From Adiantum capillus-veneris (Eukaryota > Streptophyta > Polypodiopsida > Polypodiales > Pteridaceae), in contig CM043950.1 of assembly GCA_014529385.2 (NCBI GenBank), positions 81,788,843 to 81,852,842 on the forward strand: DNA of 64,000 nt. The letters run 5' to 3'. The notes under the pieces were generated by a model that was given only the letters and a program-made list of their open reading frames with translations, was not told the origin of the DNA and did not search any database. The stretch's first letter is position 1, and each line of letters begins with the position of its first letter. The position numbers were made by a program, and so were the translations under genes. Shown in pieces: positions 37,321 to 50,999 of this stretch.

Positions 37321-37692
37321 TCTAATCTGGTTATGATTCATACAGTTTGCGGATAATACCATGACTGTCTATTGTTATCTCTCTACTGAGGTGGGGAGGC
37401 TTGTTTTGCTTTGATTTACCTACTGCCCGCTGCAGATTATTGGTTGGATTTTTAGGATCTTGGTTATTAGGCTTAGTCCTGATCGTACTATAGCTAAGCT
37501 CTTGGGGGTGCTGCCATAAATTATGTGTAAATTTTATACATACATATTCTGGTTTTGATGCTCTACTAAATAATTGGCATAGAATCCGGCTGACATATGG
37601 ATACAGATATGGCTATATCTAGGTACAGTTTGAGGGAGTCCTACCGTATGGCGAGCGAATATTTTAGAGCAAGGAGAAAATCGAGCGAGCAA

Positions 37693-37694
<2 letters not shown>
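37223..37694. repeat. Segmental duplication block E, copy 2
   Basis: Second copy of 35068-35538. Block E repeats, in weaker form, sequence found just to the left (about 36880-37200), so the region has an older tandem structure. Confidence 0.9.

Positions 37695-37777
<83 letters not shown>
37695..37777. repeat. (GA)n microsatellite
   Basis: A pure GA tract of about 83 bp, ending block E copy 2. Confidence 0.97.
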
Positions 37778-37780
<3 letters not shown>

Positions 37781-39243
37781 ATAAGTAAGTGGATACCAAG
37801 ACTCTCTGCCTCAACAATATTTCTTGCCTCACATATCAACTCAAAATTTCATGCATTGCAAAGTAAAAGAATTGCAATTTTGGGCCAATTATAATGGTGG
37901 AAATCACCCTTCAATTTTTTCATCCATAATACTAGAGAAGCTTTTTGTAATCATTGTTCACCAAGAAATAGTCCTATTATTAGCATCCAGGTTATAAATT
38001 ATGTTTTTGGCCAAGGCTTGCAATGGAGGTTTATACATGAGCTTAAACTCCAATGCTTTTTTAGCATCAATCCATATTGGATTTAAGTTGACCATTAACT
38101 TATTTAAGCCAACATGAAAGTGATCTATTCGATTAAAATACTTTTTTTTCAGATCTTAAACCCGGAATATTGTTAGGCATGCAACAACCTACATGCCCAT
38201 ATGAATTGCATAACCCAAAAAAAAAAATCATCTCTTTCTATTACTTGTAGGTATGCGTGCCAACACGGATGGGTACATGCAATGAAGGTGGAAAAAAGGA
38301 AAATTCCATAAGCACTAGCTTTGGTTTTTGGGTGAAGAGGATTTGGCAACATGGATGGCTACATGAAATTCTTTGTGAAAAAAGCATGCCATACGAGGTC
38401 AAGTTAAGTCATTAAAATTAGGTCTAATTTGTAGCTTTTGTGTGTCAATTGATTAATATCCCTCTATTGCTATTTATTTAGTGTAAGTGCTCGCAATGCT
38501 TGCAATGGTTGTGTCTCTAGCCATCAACTAAGTTGACATTGTGGGGTACAGATAAAGTCTTAGTAAGAAAGTACACTAGAATAACAACAAGACATCTATC
38601 ATCATTCAAATGATGTGAATGAAAGATTGTGGGTTGTATCACATATGTCTGCTCCTTGGACATGTCCAATTTTACGTTTGTGCACAACTTGTGGCAAGAA
38701 GCTACATTGCAAGAGACTTCTGTGGTTCAGGGCAACCTCCCCAAGAAGAAAAGGACATTCCTTTTATTAGAGGCAAGAAAGACATTTAAATGTCTTGAAC
38801 TTTAGATTTCGAGGAGGCATCGTGAACACTTTATAGTCAGTTGAGACCTTCATTTTCTTTGGCTCACTGTCTATGTGTGTTAGCAAGGGTGTTCAACTTG
38901 CCTTGTCAGAGTACCCACATGTGACGAGAAAATTATTTGGTACATAATGGAAGTGTCTGTAGCCATCTGTGCTGGCGTGGATGGCTACATGCAAGTTTCT
39001 AATGAAAATCTTTACCTATGAGTTTCTACAGGTAGCTAGCGGGGGTGTTTCATTTGCCTTGTATGAGCACCACATGTAACAAGGGAATTATTTGGTGCAT
39101 AATGGAATTGCCTATAGCCATCCGCGCCAGCGTGGAATGGAAATCTTTACCCATCACTCCTGCAAACATTGGCACGATCGTTCAAAAAATGAAGGAAACA
39201 TTACTAAAATACCCCTCAAATTTCAAAAATTCCCAAGATACCC
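37778..39243. other. No gene recognised
   Basis: AT-rich DNA with frequent stops. A diverged direct repeat of about 180 bp lies at roughly 38880-38960 and 39040-39130 (shared phrases CTTGCC, GTGACGAG/GTAACAAG, TTATTTGGT, CATAATGGAA). It ends at the LTR terminus at 39244. Confidence 0.5.
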
Positions 39244-40183
39244 TGTTGGACGGATACGCCGCGACGGATGTTAGCACATCGAGAACTCACCTAACATGTA
39301 ATGTCATCTAAGGATGAAGCTCGACCCGCAGGCGCGTGGAAGCAAGCATAAGGTGTCAACCTACACTCGACCGACGCCGAACTAATTCCTGCAGAGGTCT
39401 CTACCAATTGTCTAAGTCACAGCCTTCAAGAGTGCATAAGAGGAAACTTCCTACAATGCTTTCTAGAGCCGAACACCCATCAAACAATCTCGAAACACCA
39501 TAGAACTTGAAGGAGACCCTACTAATACTACTAGGTCACTCTCCCTAAGGTCTAAGAACCAAAATCCCAACCCAAAACACCTGGTGCAGAAACACGTAGG
39601 ATGTCTGGCCGAAATCTGCAGGTCTTCTTTTTCGAAATCTAAAGTGCCTAATGTGTAGTTCTACTCAATGTGAACGCGTGGATATGCTGCAATGCAAGAT
39701 CGGACAACATATGCTCACCCAAACAACTGATGAAGCTCGTAGAAGGAGCTCGCAAAACCGGACCGTACGCGCGCAATGTAGGTATCGGCGCATAGCTCTC
39801 GTCGGGGGCAACACGTTGCACTTCTTCGCACTAGATTTCGACCATCAGAGCACACGTAGCATCAAGATAAAGCTCACACACTCTCTCTCGTACACAGTAT
39901 GCTCACTCACAGACTTCAAAACTTGTTTTTTAAAAAAATGACAAAAGGTGTTTCATTAAGGTCAAAAAGTGGTAGATATACCTTACAATTTCTCAAACCC
40001 TAAAGTTCCAAAATCAATCATCTACTCAATCTAACTATCAAAACTGGGATACAATCTGGAAACTTCTGTAAGTCCCAATAATTACAAGGTGAAAAATCAG
40101 GTTTTCCTCAATGAATGAATAATTACAAAAAATAATAGTCCTCCGAGTAGTTAGATGCCGTGGGGTGTGTCCAGTTTCTAACA
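39244..40183 (-). mobile_element. 3' LTR (copy B) of the coiled-coil element, 940 bp
   Basis: On the minus strand it starts TGTTAGAAACTGG at 40183, right after the polypurine tract CAAGGAGCGGGGGAG, and ends CCGTCCAACA at 39244. The ends form a short inverted repeat (TGTTrGA/TCyAACA). It aligns along its length with 55415-56326. The half-site AGACATCCTACG lies at 39595-39606 on the minus strand. Flanks on the far side differ from the other copies, so this LTR marks an independent insertion. Confidence 0.93.
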
Positions 40184-40300
40184 CTCCCCCGCTCCTTGCT
40201 CATGTCGTCCCATTAGGGTTTTCACCATGTATTGGACACTTATTCTCTCACCTGCCCTGACGCCCGGCAGCTTTGGGTAGTTCAGCCAAGTGGGTTGGCT

Positions 40301-42866
40301 TCATTGCAAAATTTCCTGTGCCTTCCATGTCCCAACCCTTGGTAGAGGACAGAAGATGAAGTTGTCTCTAATATTTTTAGGTGCCTCCACCAAGTGGATT
40401 AGGTATTGTGGGTACTTTGTAAGCCAAGCCTTCCTCCACTTTGGCTGAGAATCTACAATAAGTTTAACTCCTTCTGGCTTTGAGGTGTCTGCATTATAGA
40501 GAGGTACAGCTGGATCTTCTCTGATCCGCTTGTTTATTGTATCTGCCTCATATTTCAGCAATGGATATGGGAGAGAGGGTTGAATCCACTCGTGCCTGAG
40601 ATTGATGGCGTCGATCTTCTGAATGGTCATAGATTTGAAGACCCTCTGCTCCCACTCCAAGGCTTCCTTCGTGGTTTCTCTGAGCTCTTCCTCTATTGCC
40701 TTACGCAATTGTTCCTCCTCTTCTTGTGTTAGATCCTGTGGCTCTTGAGAGGATCCTGCTATGCTTTCCTCTTGCATGGGTGTGTCCACAGGATCTGCCA
40801 CATTTTCGAGGTCGATGCCCTCATTGGTGGCTGGCCCTGAGCTTTCTTCCTCTCCTCCTTGTTGCTGGCCTTTCAACTCCTCAATTTGCATGAGGAGTGT
40901 TTGCTTTTCCGCTTCAGCTTGTCCGCCCATATTCACGATGAGGTCATTAAGTTCGGCGTTTATTCTTTCCGCCTCCTCGAGCTTTATCTTCATGCTTTCC
41001 ATTTCATCTTGCAGGGCTTTTTGGACCTCTTCCATTCTAGTTTGCATGACTATAGAACCTTCAGCCATCATTAACCTCTGCTTTTTCTCGAGAGTCAGTT
41101 CTTTCTAAAGTTCTTGCATTTTCTCTTCGTAGAGTTGACTCTCAGAAATGATTTGAGTTGAGCTCGTAGCTCTGACTCTAGCAGGGGATGCTCGCAGCCT
41201 CTGGATGGTTTGGTCTTTGATCTTTAGTTGGTCCTTGAGCTCAAGGACTTCATCCAGGCTTCCTTCCTGTTCTATCTCTACTCTTTCCTTGGCATTCCTC
41301 ATGGCCTCTACTTCTTTCGTTTCTTCTGCCAGATGTAGCGTTAGATTATCTCGTTCTTTTTTGGCATCTCGCAGTGACTTGCTGAGCTGCTGACACTCTT
41401 CTTCAGCTGCTTGTATTCTTTTTGCTTCTATCTCATTTGCGTCTTCCATTGCTTGGCAGTTTTGCAGAGCCCTTGCCAAGCTGGCCTGGAGGTCAGCTTC
41501 TCTCTCCTTTTGCCCTTGGCTTTGTGCGTGCAGAGAATCTACTTCCCTTTTGATCTTTTCTTCAGCGGCCTTGAGAGTTGTCACTTCTTTCCCTTAAGCC
41601 ATCAATTGTGCCCTCAATCCGGCTAGCTTTGTCATCACCACGTCCCAGCCATTGGAGGGCGGGTGCAGGTCTATCGTGTCGGTAGCAATTTCTTTTAGCT
41701 CCACTAGCCTAATGCCTTGCATCTGTTCTTTAGGCCCTGTCCTCGCCAAGTCGAATGCGACTGTGGCGGCTTCTTCCTTCGTATAGCCTGCAGCTAGCAG
41801 GTCCAAAAATGCATAGTAAGCCTCATCTAATCCTTTTTGCTCAGTTTCCGTCTTGGCCTCTTCTTTTGGCTTAGGTTCCTGTCTTTGCTCTTGATCTTCT
41901 GCGTGCCTTTCTTCTTGTCTGTCCTGAGCCTCCTTGTCTTCGTGTGGAGGGCTGCTAGGAGGTGGTGATGGCTGTGGGCTGGGTTCAGGGTTGGCTGGTA
42001 AAGAGGCAGGTTTCCCCTTTAAGTCCCTGTCTGCTTTTATTTTTCTTTCTCTTTCCTGGCTCTCTTGTTCATCTAGCAGTTTTTGCCTTATCTGCTGTAC
42101 TTCCTCCTTTGTGAAAGGGACATGAGGAATGTTTTCTGCCGCAGCATCAAGAATCTCAAAATTCTTGATATAATCTTCAAAACGGCCCCTTTGAACTCTT
42201 CTGGATGATCCGGAAATAGACTCGATAGATGGCTTCCAGAGTTCGTTTAAATCACCCTTGAGGGCTCTCTCTGCTCGGAAACTCTCCATCAGCCTCAATA
42301 GTCTTGCCGCTTTTTGTGACCTTGTCTCTTTGGCCGGCACTTGAGCAAACTCCTTCTTTCCTTTCTTCTGCTCGGGTTGCTCCTCTTCAACTGGCGCTAG
42401 CCGTCTTTTCAACCTCGTAGCCACCCTTGGTGCCCTTTGCGACCCGTCTTCCTCATCTGCTTTTACTCTCAGCCAATCATTCTGAGATGGGGGGTCAGGC
42501 CACCTTCCTTTAGCGTGTAGTGCCCCATAAACCACCTTGGTGATCAGTTCTCCTGGCACTATGCAGGTTGGCTTTTTGTTGCCCATCTTTACTAAGATGT
42601 CATGTATGTATGCCGCATAGTTGATTATCTTTGGGGTGTCTTTTGTCATTGCCCAAGTGAACGTTGTGGCAATTGCACCTGGCGGCATCCTGTACTTCTG
42701 TGGCCTCTTTGTGCACATGTGGAAATACTGGTTGTATGACTGGCTCATGATTACCACCTTTGGGTTGGCAATGTCTTCAAAGGTGTAATTTGTCTTTTTC
42801 TCTTTGTACACCTTGACTTCATCCCTTCTTTTTGTTACATTGTCTCCCTCATTGGAGAGGTCTAGT
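40301..42866 (-). pseudogene. Coiled-coil ORF of the LTR element, copy B (5'-truncated)
   Basis: One continuous minus-strand frame of about 850 codons is broken by TAA near 41594, TAG at 41105-41107 and TGA at 40301. The N-terminal part (42866 to about 42480) is a folded-looking domain: FEDIANPKVVIMSQSYNQYF, IATTFTWAMTKDTPKIINYA, IVPGELITKVVYGALHAKGR. Then come a basic segment (VATRLKRRLAP), a proline-rich stretch near 42010-41930, and long heptad-rich coiled coils (for example EVLELKDQLKIKDQTIQRLR, EEVQKALQDEMESMKIKLEE). It is cut upstream at 42866. Relative to copy A, about 400 bp are deleted just before the polypurine tract. The N-terminal domain recalls uncharacterised plant transposon-associated proteins, but I cannot name the family with confidence. 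Confidence 0.8.
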
Positions 42867-45800
42867 CCTCAAGTACCTTAGTCATCAAGCATGACAAAAA
42901 CTTAGGTGGAGTTTCCACCTCAAGCTTATCCCTAGCTTGCACTAGGTCAAAGACAAGTTTAGGTCGGGTTTCCACCTCAAGCTCAACCCTAGCTTGCTTA
43001 AGGTCAAAGGACTTTTAATTCTAACCATTGGAGGTCTTTAATGAAGATAACCCTAAGGTATTTTAAGCTCCATTAGTTAGCCTTGATCTTTGATAGACCA
43101 TCTCTCATTTGGCCCCCTTTACCATTGGCCCCGTGTTGAGATAGATCCGTAAGTACATGTCTATATTCTAACCTTTGTTCCCGTTTATTACCTCACATTA
43201 AATGATCAGTTTAATACGAGAAAATCATTTGGGTTGGTTAGATATTAGATATTTAATGACAAAGATTGTATAAAATTACAAGTGTTATGATGGCCAAGTG
43301 TTGAATGCACCTAACTTTAAGACATGGTTAGAATGCATAGGAAAAGTTTGCACTCAAAAATGGGCCTTGTAAGAATTGTTGATGTGGCATAGCTTTCAAA
43401 AATTGGGGATCGGTAAAATTTTTTCAAATAAGATCCAGACTTGTCGGAGGTTGGATATTTAGAATCTACTCTTCAAATGCTATCTATTGATATATAGCAT
43501 GCATGTATCGGACATTGCCTTCATGTAGATCTAGAAAAAGGTGATTTTAGATTACCGTAATGGTAACAAAACCTGGCTGATTGAAGAAAAAAATGGCATA
43601 ACTTTCATAGAAGTCATCCAAACGTTTCAGACCTTGGCTCTTTAGAATCCATTTTTCAAGAACTTTCCAATGATAGGTCATATCATGGGGTTCTAAGCAA
43701 TATTTAGAGGGGTCTACCGGGTTGCTTTCTTTTGTCCAACTTTGATGATCTGGCACTCTTAAAAGGCCCAAAAATGAGTTCAAAATTTTCCTAATGGCCA
43801 AGTGGTGGATCTAGGAGACACCAACAATTGGATCCACAATTCAAGCCTTGATTATAATGGCCAAGTGGTGTATCTTTGATGCATCTAATTCCCAATTCTT
43901 AGTCTAAATGGCCAAATGGGGGATCTAGGATCTACTCATCCCACAAACATTGTGTAAAATTACAAGTGTTATGATGGCCAAGTGTTGAATGCACCTAGCT
44001 TTAAGACATGGTTAGATGACCAAGTGGCGGATCTAGGAGACACCAACAATTGGATCCACATTTGAAGCCTTCGTTATAATGGCCAAGTGGTGGATCTTTG
44101 ATGCATCTAATTTCCAACTCTTAGTCTAAATGGCCAAGTGGTGGATCTATGATCTACTGATCCCACAAACATTCTGTAAAAGTACAAGTGTTATGATGGC
44201 CAAGTGTTGAATGCACCTAACATTAACACATCGTTAGCATGGCTAAATGGTGGATCTAGGAGACACCAACAATTGGATCCACAATTCAAGCCTTTGTTAT
44301 AATGGCAAAGTCGTGGATCTTTGATGCACCTACTCCCCAATTCTTAGTCTAAATGGCCAAGTGGTGGATCTAGGATCTACTCATCCCACAAACATTGTGT
44401 AAAACTACAAGTTTTATGATGGCCAATTGCTAAATGCACCTACCTTTAAGACATGGTTAGAATGGCCAAGTGGTGGATCTAGCAGACACCAACAATTGGA
44501 TCCACGATTCAAGCCTTTGTTATAATGGCCAAGTGGTAGATCTTTGATGCATCTAATTCCCAATTCTTAGTCTAAATGGCCAGGTGGTGGATCTATGATC
44601 TACTCATTCCACAAACATTGTGTAAAATTATAAGTGTTATGATTACCAAATGTTGAATGCACATAACTTTAGGACATGGTTAGAATGGCCACGTGGTGGA
44701 TCTTTGATGCACCTACTTCTCAATTTTTAGTCTAAATGGCCAAGTATTGGATCTAGGATCTACTTATTCCATAAACATTGTGTAAAATTACAACTGTTAT
44801 GATGGCCAAGTGTTGAATGCACCTAACTTTAATACATGGTTAGAATGGCCAAGTGGTGGATCTAGGAGACACCAACAATTGGATCCACAACTCAAGTCTT
44901 TGCTATAACGGCCAGGTGGTGGATGCACCTACTTCCTAATTCTTATTCTAAATGGACAAGTGGTGGATTTAGGATCTCCTCATCCCATAAACGTTGTGTA
45001 AAATTACAAGTGTTATGATGGCCAATTGCTGAATGCACCTAACTTTAAGACATGGTTAGAATGGCCAAGTGGTGGATCTAGGAGACGCCAACAATTGGAT
45101 ATATAATTCAAGCCTTCGTTATAATGGCCAAGTGGTGGATCTTTGATGCATCTAATTCCCAATTCTTAGTCTAAATGGAAAAGTGATGGATCTAGGATCC
45201 ACTCATCCCACAAACATTTTGTAGGAGTGTTATGATGGCCAGGTGTTGAATGCACCTAATATTAACATATGGCTAGAATGGCCAAATGGTGGATCTAGGA
45301 GACACCAATAACTGAATCCACAATTTAAGCCATTATTATAATGGAGAAGTGGTGGATCTTTCCTGCACCTACTTCCCAATTCTTAGTCCAAATGGCCAAG
45401 TGGTGGATTTCAAGTGGTGAATTTAGGATCTACTCATCCCAAAAACATTGTGTAAAATTACAAGTGTTATAATGGCCAAGTGCTGAATGCACCTAACTTT
45501 AAGACATGGTATGAATGGCCAATTGGTGGATCTAGGAGACACCAATAATTGGATCCATAATTGAAGCCTTGGTTATAATGGCCAAGTGGTAGATCTTTGA
45601 TGCATCTAATTCCCAATTCTTAGTCTAAATGGCCAAGTGTTGGATTTAGGATCTACTCATTCCATAAACATTGTGTAAAATTACAAGTGTCATGATGGCC
45701 AACTGCTGAATGCACCTAACTTTAAGACATGGTTAGAATGGCCAAGTGGTGGATCTAGGAGACACCAACAATTGGTTCCACAACTCAAGCCTTTGTTATA

Positions 45801-46534
45801 ATGGCGAAGTGGTGGATCTTTGATGCACCTACTTCCCAATTCTTAGTCTAAATGGCCAAGTGGTGGATCTAGGATCTAGTGATCCCACAGACATTGTGTA
45901 AAATTACATGTGTTATGATGGCCAAGTGCTGAATGCACCTACCTTTAACACATGGTTAGAATGGCAAAGTGGTGGATCTAGGAGACACCAATAATTGGAC
46001 CACAATTCAAGCCTTTGTTTTAATGGCCAAGTGGTGGATCTTTGATGCATCTAATTCCCAGTTCTTAGTCTAAATGGCCAAGTGGTGGATTTAGGATCTA
46101 CTCATCCCACAAACATTTTGTAAAGTACAAGTGTTATGATGGCCAGGTGTTGAATGCACCAAACATTAACACATGGTTAGAATGGCCAAATGGTGGATCT
46201 AGGAGACACTAACAATTGGATCAACAATTCAAGCCTTTGTTATATTGGCAAAGTGGCGGACGCTCTTCTGTGCTTTGCTGTTGCAATATTTTATCTAACA
46301 TATGCTTGTTGCCAAGCAGTCTCACGCATTGATGATGATGATACTTATTTTAATCACGATATTAGGCTCTAGGTTTTATGCTTTCAATTGTACTTCATTT
46401 TGTTTTATTTTTATTTTTGTTTGTACCCTGGCATTGGAATAGATACACAAGGACTGTATCAGTGGTTCTCACACTTAGGTTCACATTTTTTAGACGATTA
46501 ATATAACATTTTCTTTTCTTTTCTCTCTCTTCTC
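42565..46534. repeat. Segmental duplication block B2, copy 2
   Basis: Second copy of 6069-8760, longer because its minisatellite has about eleven units. Here the ORF fragment is still joined to the rest of its coding sequence. Confidence 0.92.
43794..46260. repeat. Higher-order minisatellite, about 11 units of ~223 bp
   Basis: The same four-part unit as at 7295-8487. The first and last few units match the corresponding units of the short array, while the middle units have no partner there. One local irregularity (about 45390-45425) repeats AAGTGGTG-GATTT in direct succession. Confidence 0.92.
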
Positions 46535-46652
46535 CCCCTAACCAAATAGCGGGCCCTATCTTTGTATTCGATTGCCCAGAATGTCGCCAATTGATGATTT
46601 TTTTTGGCACCCACACATACACACACTCATTTGTCATTTCAAGTGCTATACG

Positions 46653-46691
<39 letters not shown>

Positions 46692-47150
46692 CGAGAGTGT
46701 CTCGCTAATGCGCACATTGGAATCTTTACTTCATGGGTCCTTCTTCTTTTCATCAAGCTAATTTGACACTAACTTTGCCATAATTTTGAATGATAGGGCT
46801 ATACCTTGTGTGATCTACAATATCTGACATTTAAGGCATTGTTTAGCTTAGTTTAGGTAATTTGTATATGATGCAGACTCCCATACTACCTACTAACAGT
46901 TTAAATGAGACACTTAAGTAGGTGGTTTTGCAAGGCATTCTTTTGATGAACAAAAAATCGAGATTATCTTACATAATTTTATGTCTAAAAATGGCTATCG
47001 TAAATGGAGACTTTTAGGTAAGAGCAGATAGATCAAATCAATTTTGTGTTGGTAATTATTTGTTGGATTGATCTACTATCTCTCGTCTGGCCTTCCCATC
47101 ATGTATGCTCGTGATGTTATGACTATACACTCGTCAATGCCCTTTCAATA
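46535..47150. other. No gene recognised; contains a (CA)n tract
   Basis: A (CA)n microsatellite lies at 46654-46690. The rest is AT-rich and closed in all frames. Confidence 0.6.
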
Positions 47151-50100
47151 ATTTTATTTGATTATTATTATTGAAAAAAAACACAGACACACACACAATT
47201 TCAAACGCTCACCACAATCGACCTTGATAAGTAGTCAATGCAATTTTTTCTTCTCTTTCGATTTGTCCACTTTATGTCATGAGTTCAGCAGAATGTCATG
47301 CGTATACCTTTTTCTTTGGCCAATTGCAACAAGTCACAGTTTCGCTCTTCTATTTTTGTTTTTTTGTTTTTTGTTTTTGGTTAGTGGCACTATTTGATCT
47401 ATGCTATTAAATTAGAACTACAAAATTTTCTTTCCACTTGGTTCACTCACATTTGTTTTAGTTTTATACTAATCCCTTCTATAGTTGTCATTGCAAAGTT
47501 CATGGCCAATTGTTAACCCTCACACTAATACATTTTGAATCTGTTAGCTATACTTTGGTGTAAGTTTGCTATTGGCAACACTTGTACCTTTCCCCATATG
47601 CCAACACTCGTATATATATTTTCAAATACAGTATACTCTACTGGTATGTACATCAAATATGTCATTTCTCGATTTCATTTCTCTGCAATGTGTTCTAAAT
47701 TGAATACTCAAACACTCCTAAGGTCATGGATTCCAATTGTATTGAAAGGGATTTTTATTGAGATGATTTAGCTATGCAGCTATTGAGGTGATCTAAGCTG
47801 CTATAAGATAGTCAACAACAATTTGTAAGTACCCTCCTACTCAAACATGCTCCAAAATGGTCTTACACCTATGATAAATGTTATATTTTTTTATGTCTAG
47901 CCAAGTCCATTGGTCACGGACACACACATTTGCCGATTTAGGTAGTGTGTAGATACCCATCTTTGTGCAGATCCGCCGATTTAGGCAGCACATTGACAAA
48001 TTGCAGACTCATGATTTTTCAATAATACTAAATGAAGATTCACCGATTTAGGCAGCATTAGTGCAGATTCACTGATTTAGGCAGCACGTCTTATTGGTGT
48101 AGATTTCTCGATGTAGGCAACACCAATCACAAAATCATGCTGGAGTGGCTGGCCACCACTGTAACTGGAATGATTTTGTTACCCGGGTATACAAACTATA
48201 GGATATTTGAATTTGGATTTGAAATGAGTACATGCTCGTAGATGTTTAGATTTGGATTCAAAACGGATATATGTTTATTTTCTATCGCGATAGTATTGAA
48301 CTTGAAAATGATGAGAATGGATTATTGAATGATGAGTGTGACCAATGATATCTTGATACATTAGGGTATGACATATGCTGCTTATTCTAGTGGTATGGGA
48401 AACTAGAATAGGTAGTATGTGGATGAATTTAGGCATATGCAATGTTGTTTAGTTTCACTATGTTTTTTACTATATGCTATTTTTTGACACAGATTTCTAA
48501 TCATTATTTTTGACAAGCATCATTTGCAAATTTCTTATCTTTGCAAATGAGGATATGTGCTTTCAAACGGAGAGGTATGTTACGTAATTGATATTTACCC
48601 ATTTATTGCAGCTGACATGTGGCAAAAGTATCAATAGATAATGGATTATGCAAAAGGATATTACATTTTATATATATATGATTATTCAAGCGCTCTTTAT
48701 GAGATTTTGACATTTATGTCCGGCCGGCCAGTTTGTACTCATTTTTGTGCATTCAAGAAATCTATAAAATAAAGACGTGCAAGAGGGAAATGCTCACTCT
48801 TGCACGGGGGGAGATTGCACCCACTGCTTGTGTATTCTTCTCTTCTCTCCTCCCTCCTCTCTCACAGTGCCGATGTAGCACTCCGCTCTAGGAGGTGCAC
48901 TTGCACGTGTTCTTTTGCTCCCTATCTCTCTCTGTTCCCGTTTATCGTCGACTATGTGCTCGTGCAACCTCTAGCATCTACGTACGACTCTTTCATAAAT
49001 TAATGTTCATTCATCATTTGATGTTATTAATTGTTATGCACACATATCCATAGTTGAAAATTGCATAAATTACAAATATTTGGGGATTTTTATTCAAACT
49101 GTCCTCTTTAAATGGCTCATTGTTATATTTTGCACCTCCTACTTGCACTCGTCAACCCTGTTAACCATATGTTTTTTGTTTTTTCACAATTTTATGGCTC
49201 TATACCATCATCTGGACTACTCCATTGCCAGATTTTTAGGAAAAGGCCATTGTTATATTCTGCACCTCCTACTTGCACTCGTCAACCTTGTTAACCATAT
49301 GTTTTTTATTTTTCACAATTTTACGGCTCCATATCATCATCTGGACTACTCCATTTTTTACTATATTGTATTTAGGATACCATTAAGGACGCAAGTGTTT
49401 TCAGTATACCATTTACATGAATCCTCTCTTTGTTTTCTATTTTGCAAAATTATTTTAACCCTTTTTGCTTGGTACTTATTTGGTTCATTATACTAACATC
49501 ATTTGGTACAATATTCCATTCATGGAAAACAATGTAGGTATGCATACTTCACTAAACTCATTTCTCTATCGCATTGCTCAATCACTGTTTCTTCACAAAA
49601 CTTTTACGTAATCAATTTCTCAATGTAGTTTACATTCCAGACTCATTTCAAATTTTAATAGAAAATACACTGCTACGCTCAGGGCTTACTACTTGCAAGG
49701 TATGAAATTTTTATTGACATGATTATTCATTAGCTATGCAGCTCCTCATTTGAGGTAGGGTGCTCTCGGATATCAAGCCACAATTTGTAAGTGCCTTGTT
49801 AGTGGAACATACTCTAATTTGGTGTCAAACAGGTGGCAAATGTTTTTTTAAAATGTCTTGCTTGGTCCATTGGTCATATGCACACAGATTTGCCGATTTA
49901 GGCAGTGTGTCAATGCTCATCTAGTGCAGATTTTCCAATTTAGGTAGCACAACAACAAACTACACATTCATGCTTTTTGAACTTATATCATATGTAGATT
50001 TGTTGATTTAGGCAGCATTGGTGCAGATTCGCCGATTTAGGTAGCACGTCAGGTGTAGATTCACCGATTTAGGCAACACCAATCACAAAATCATGTTGGA

Positions 50101-50890
50101 ATGGCTTGCCACCACTATAACTGGTATGATTTTGTTACGTGGGTATACAAAATGAAGGATATTTGGATTGGAATTTGAAATGGGTATATGTTGGCAGATA
50201 TTTGAATTTGGATTTGAAATTGGTATATGATAATTTTTTATCGCGACAATATTCATGGAATTTAGCTTGTGACATTGATGAGGATTAATTTATTGGCTGA
50301 TGAGTGTGACCAATGATATCCTGATTCCTGAGGATATGACATATACTGCTTATTCTAGTGGTATGGGACACTAGAATAGGTAGTATGTGGATGACGGCAA
50401 GCATATGCAATGTTGTTTAGTTTCACTAGTTTTATTATATGCTAAATTTTTGACACAGATTTCTAATCACTAATTTTGACAAGTATCATTTGCAGATTTC
50501 TTATCTTTGCAACTGAGGACAATTGCTTTCCAACAAAGAGGTATATTATGGAATTGATATCTACCCATTTATTGCAGGTGACAGGTGGCAAAAGCATCAG
50601 CAGATAACAGATTATGCAGAAGGATATTACATTTTATGTATATTTGATTATTCAAGTGCTCTTTATGAGCTTTGGCCATTCATGTCCGCCGGCTAGTTTG
50701 TACTCATTTCTGGGCATTCAAGAAATCTATAATTAAAAATGTGCAAGAGGAAAATGCTGACTCTTACACGGGGAGAGATTGTACCTAGTGTCTGTGTTAT
50801 TCTCCGCTCCTCTCCTCTCTTCTCTCTCTTGCCATGTCAGCTTATCACTCCGCTCTAGGAGGTGCGCCTGCACGTGCACTATTGTGCTAT

Positions 50891-50921
<31 letters not shown>

Positions 50922-50950
50922 CCCGCTTACGGCTTTGATTTTGTGCTACA
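47150..50950. repeat. Diverged tandem repeat, two units of about 1.96 kb
   Basis: Landmarks recur with an offset of about 1956-1966 bp: TTTGCCGATTTAGG at 47933 and 49889, CAGTTTGTACTCATTT at 48729 and 50695, and CACTCCGCTCTAGGAGGTGC at 48878 and 50847. Part of the second unit (48965-49830) also matches 54580-55320 and, inverted, the 11.7-12.4 kb region. No coding frame is convincing. The CT-rich end of each unit (about 48830-48960, 50800-50925) is similar to an LTR end, but I found no matching termini, so the nature of the repeat is open. Confidence 0.7.
47930..48125. repeat. Cluster of the short motif GATTYRCCGATTTAGGCAGCA (unit 1)
   Basis: Five imperfect copies in about 190 bp, unevenly spaced. 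Unit 2 has its own cluster at 49885-50085 with copies at partly different positions. Confidence 0.8.
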
Positions 50951-50999
50951 AGATCTGTCAGGTATGTCGATTAGTCTGTTTTATGGTTTGTAGTGTGCT

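Noticed and set aside
41934-42125. Plus-strand Gly/Ser-rich frames across the coiled-coil ORFs
   Set aside because: Antisense shadows of the proline-rich and Glu/Lys-rich segments on the minus strand.
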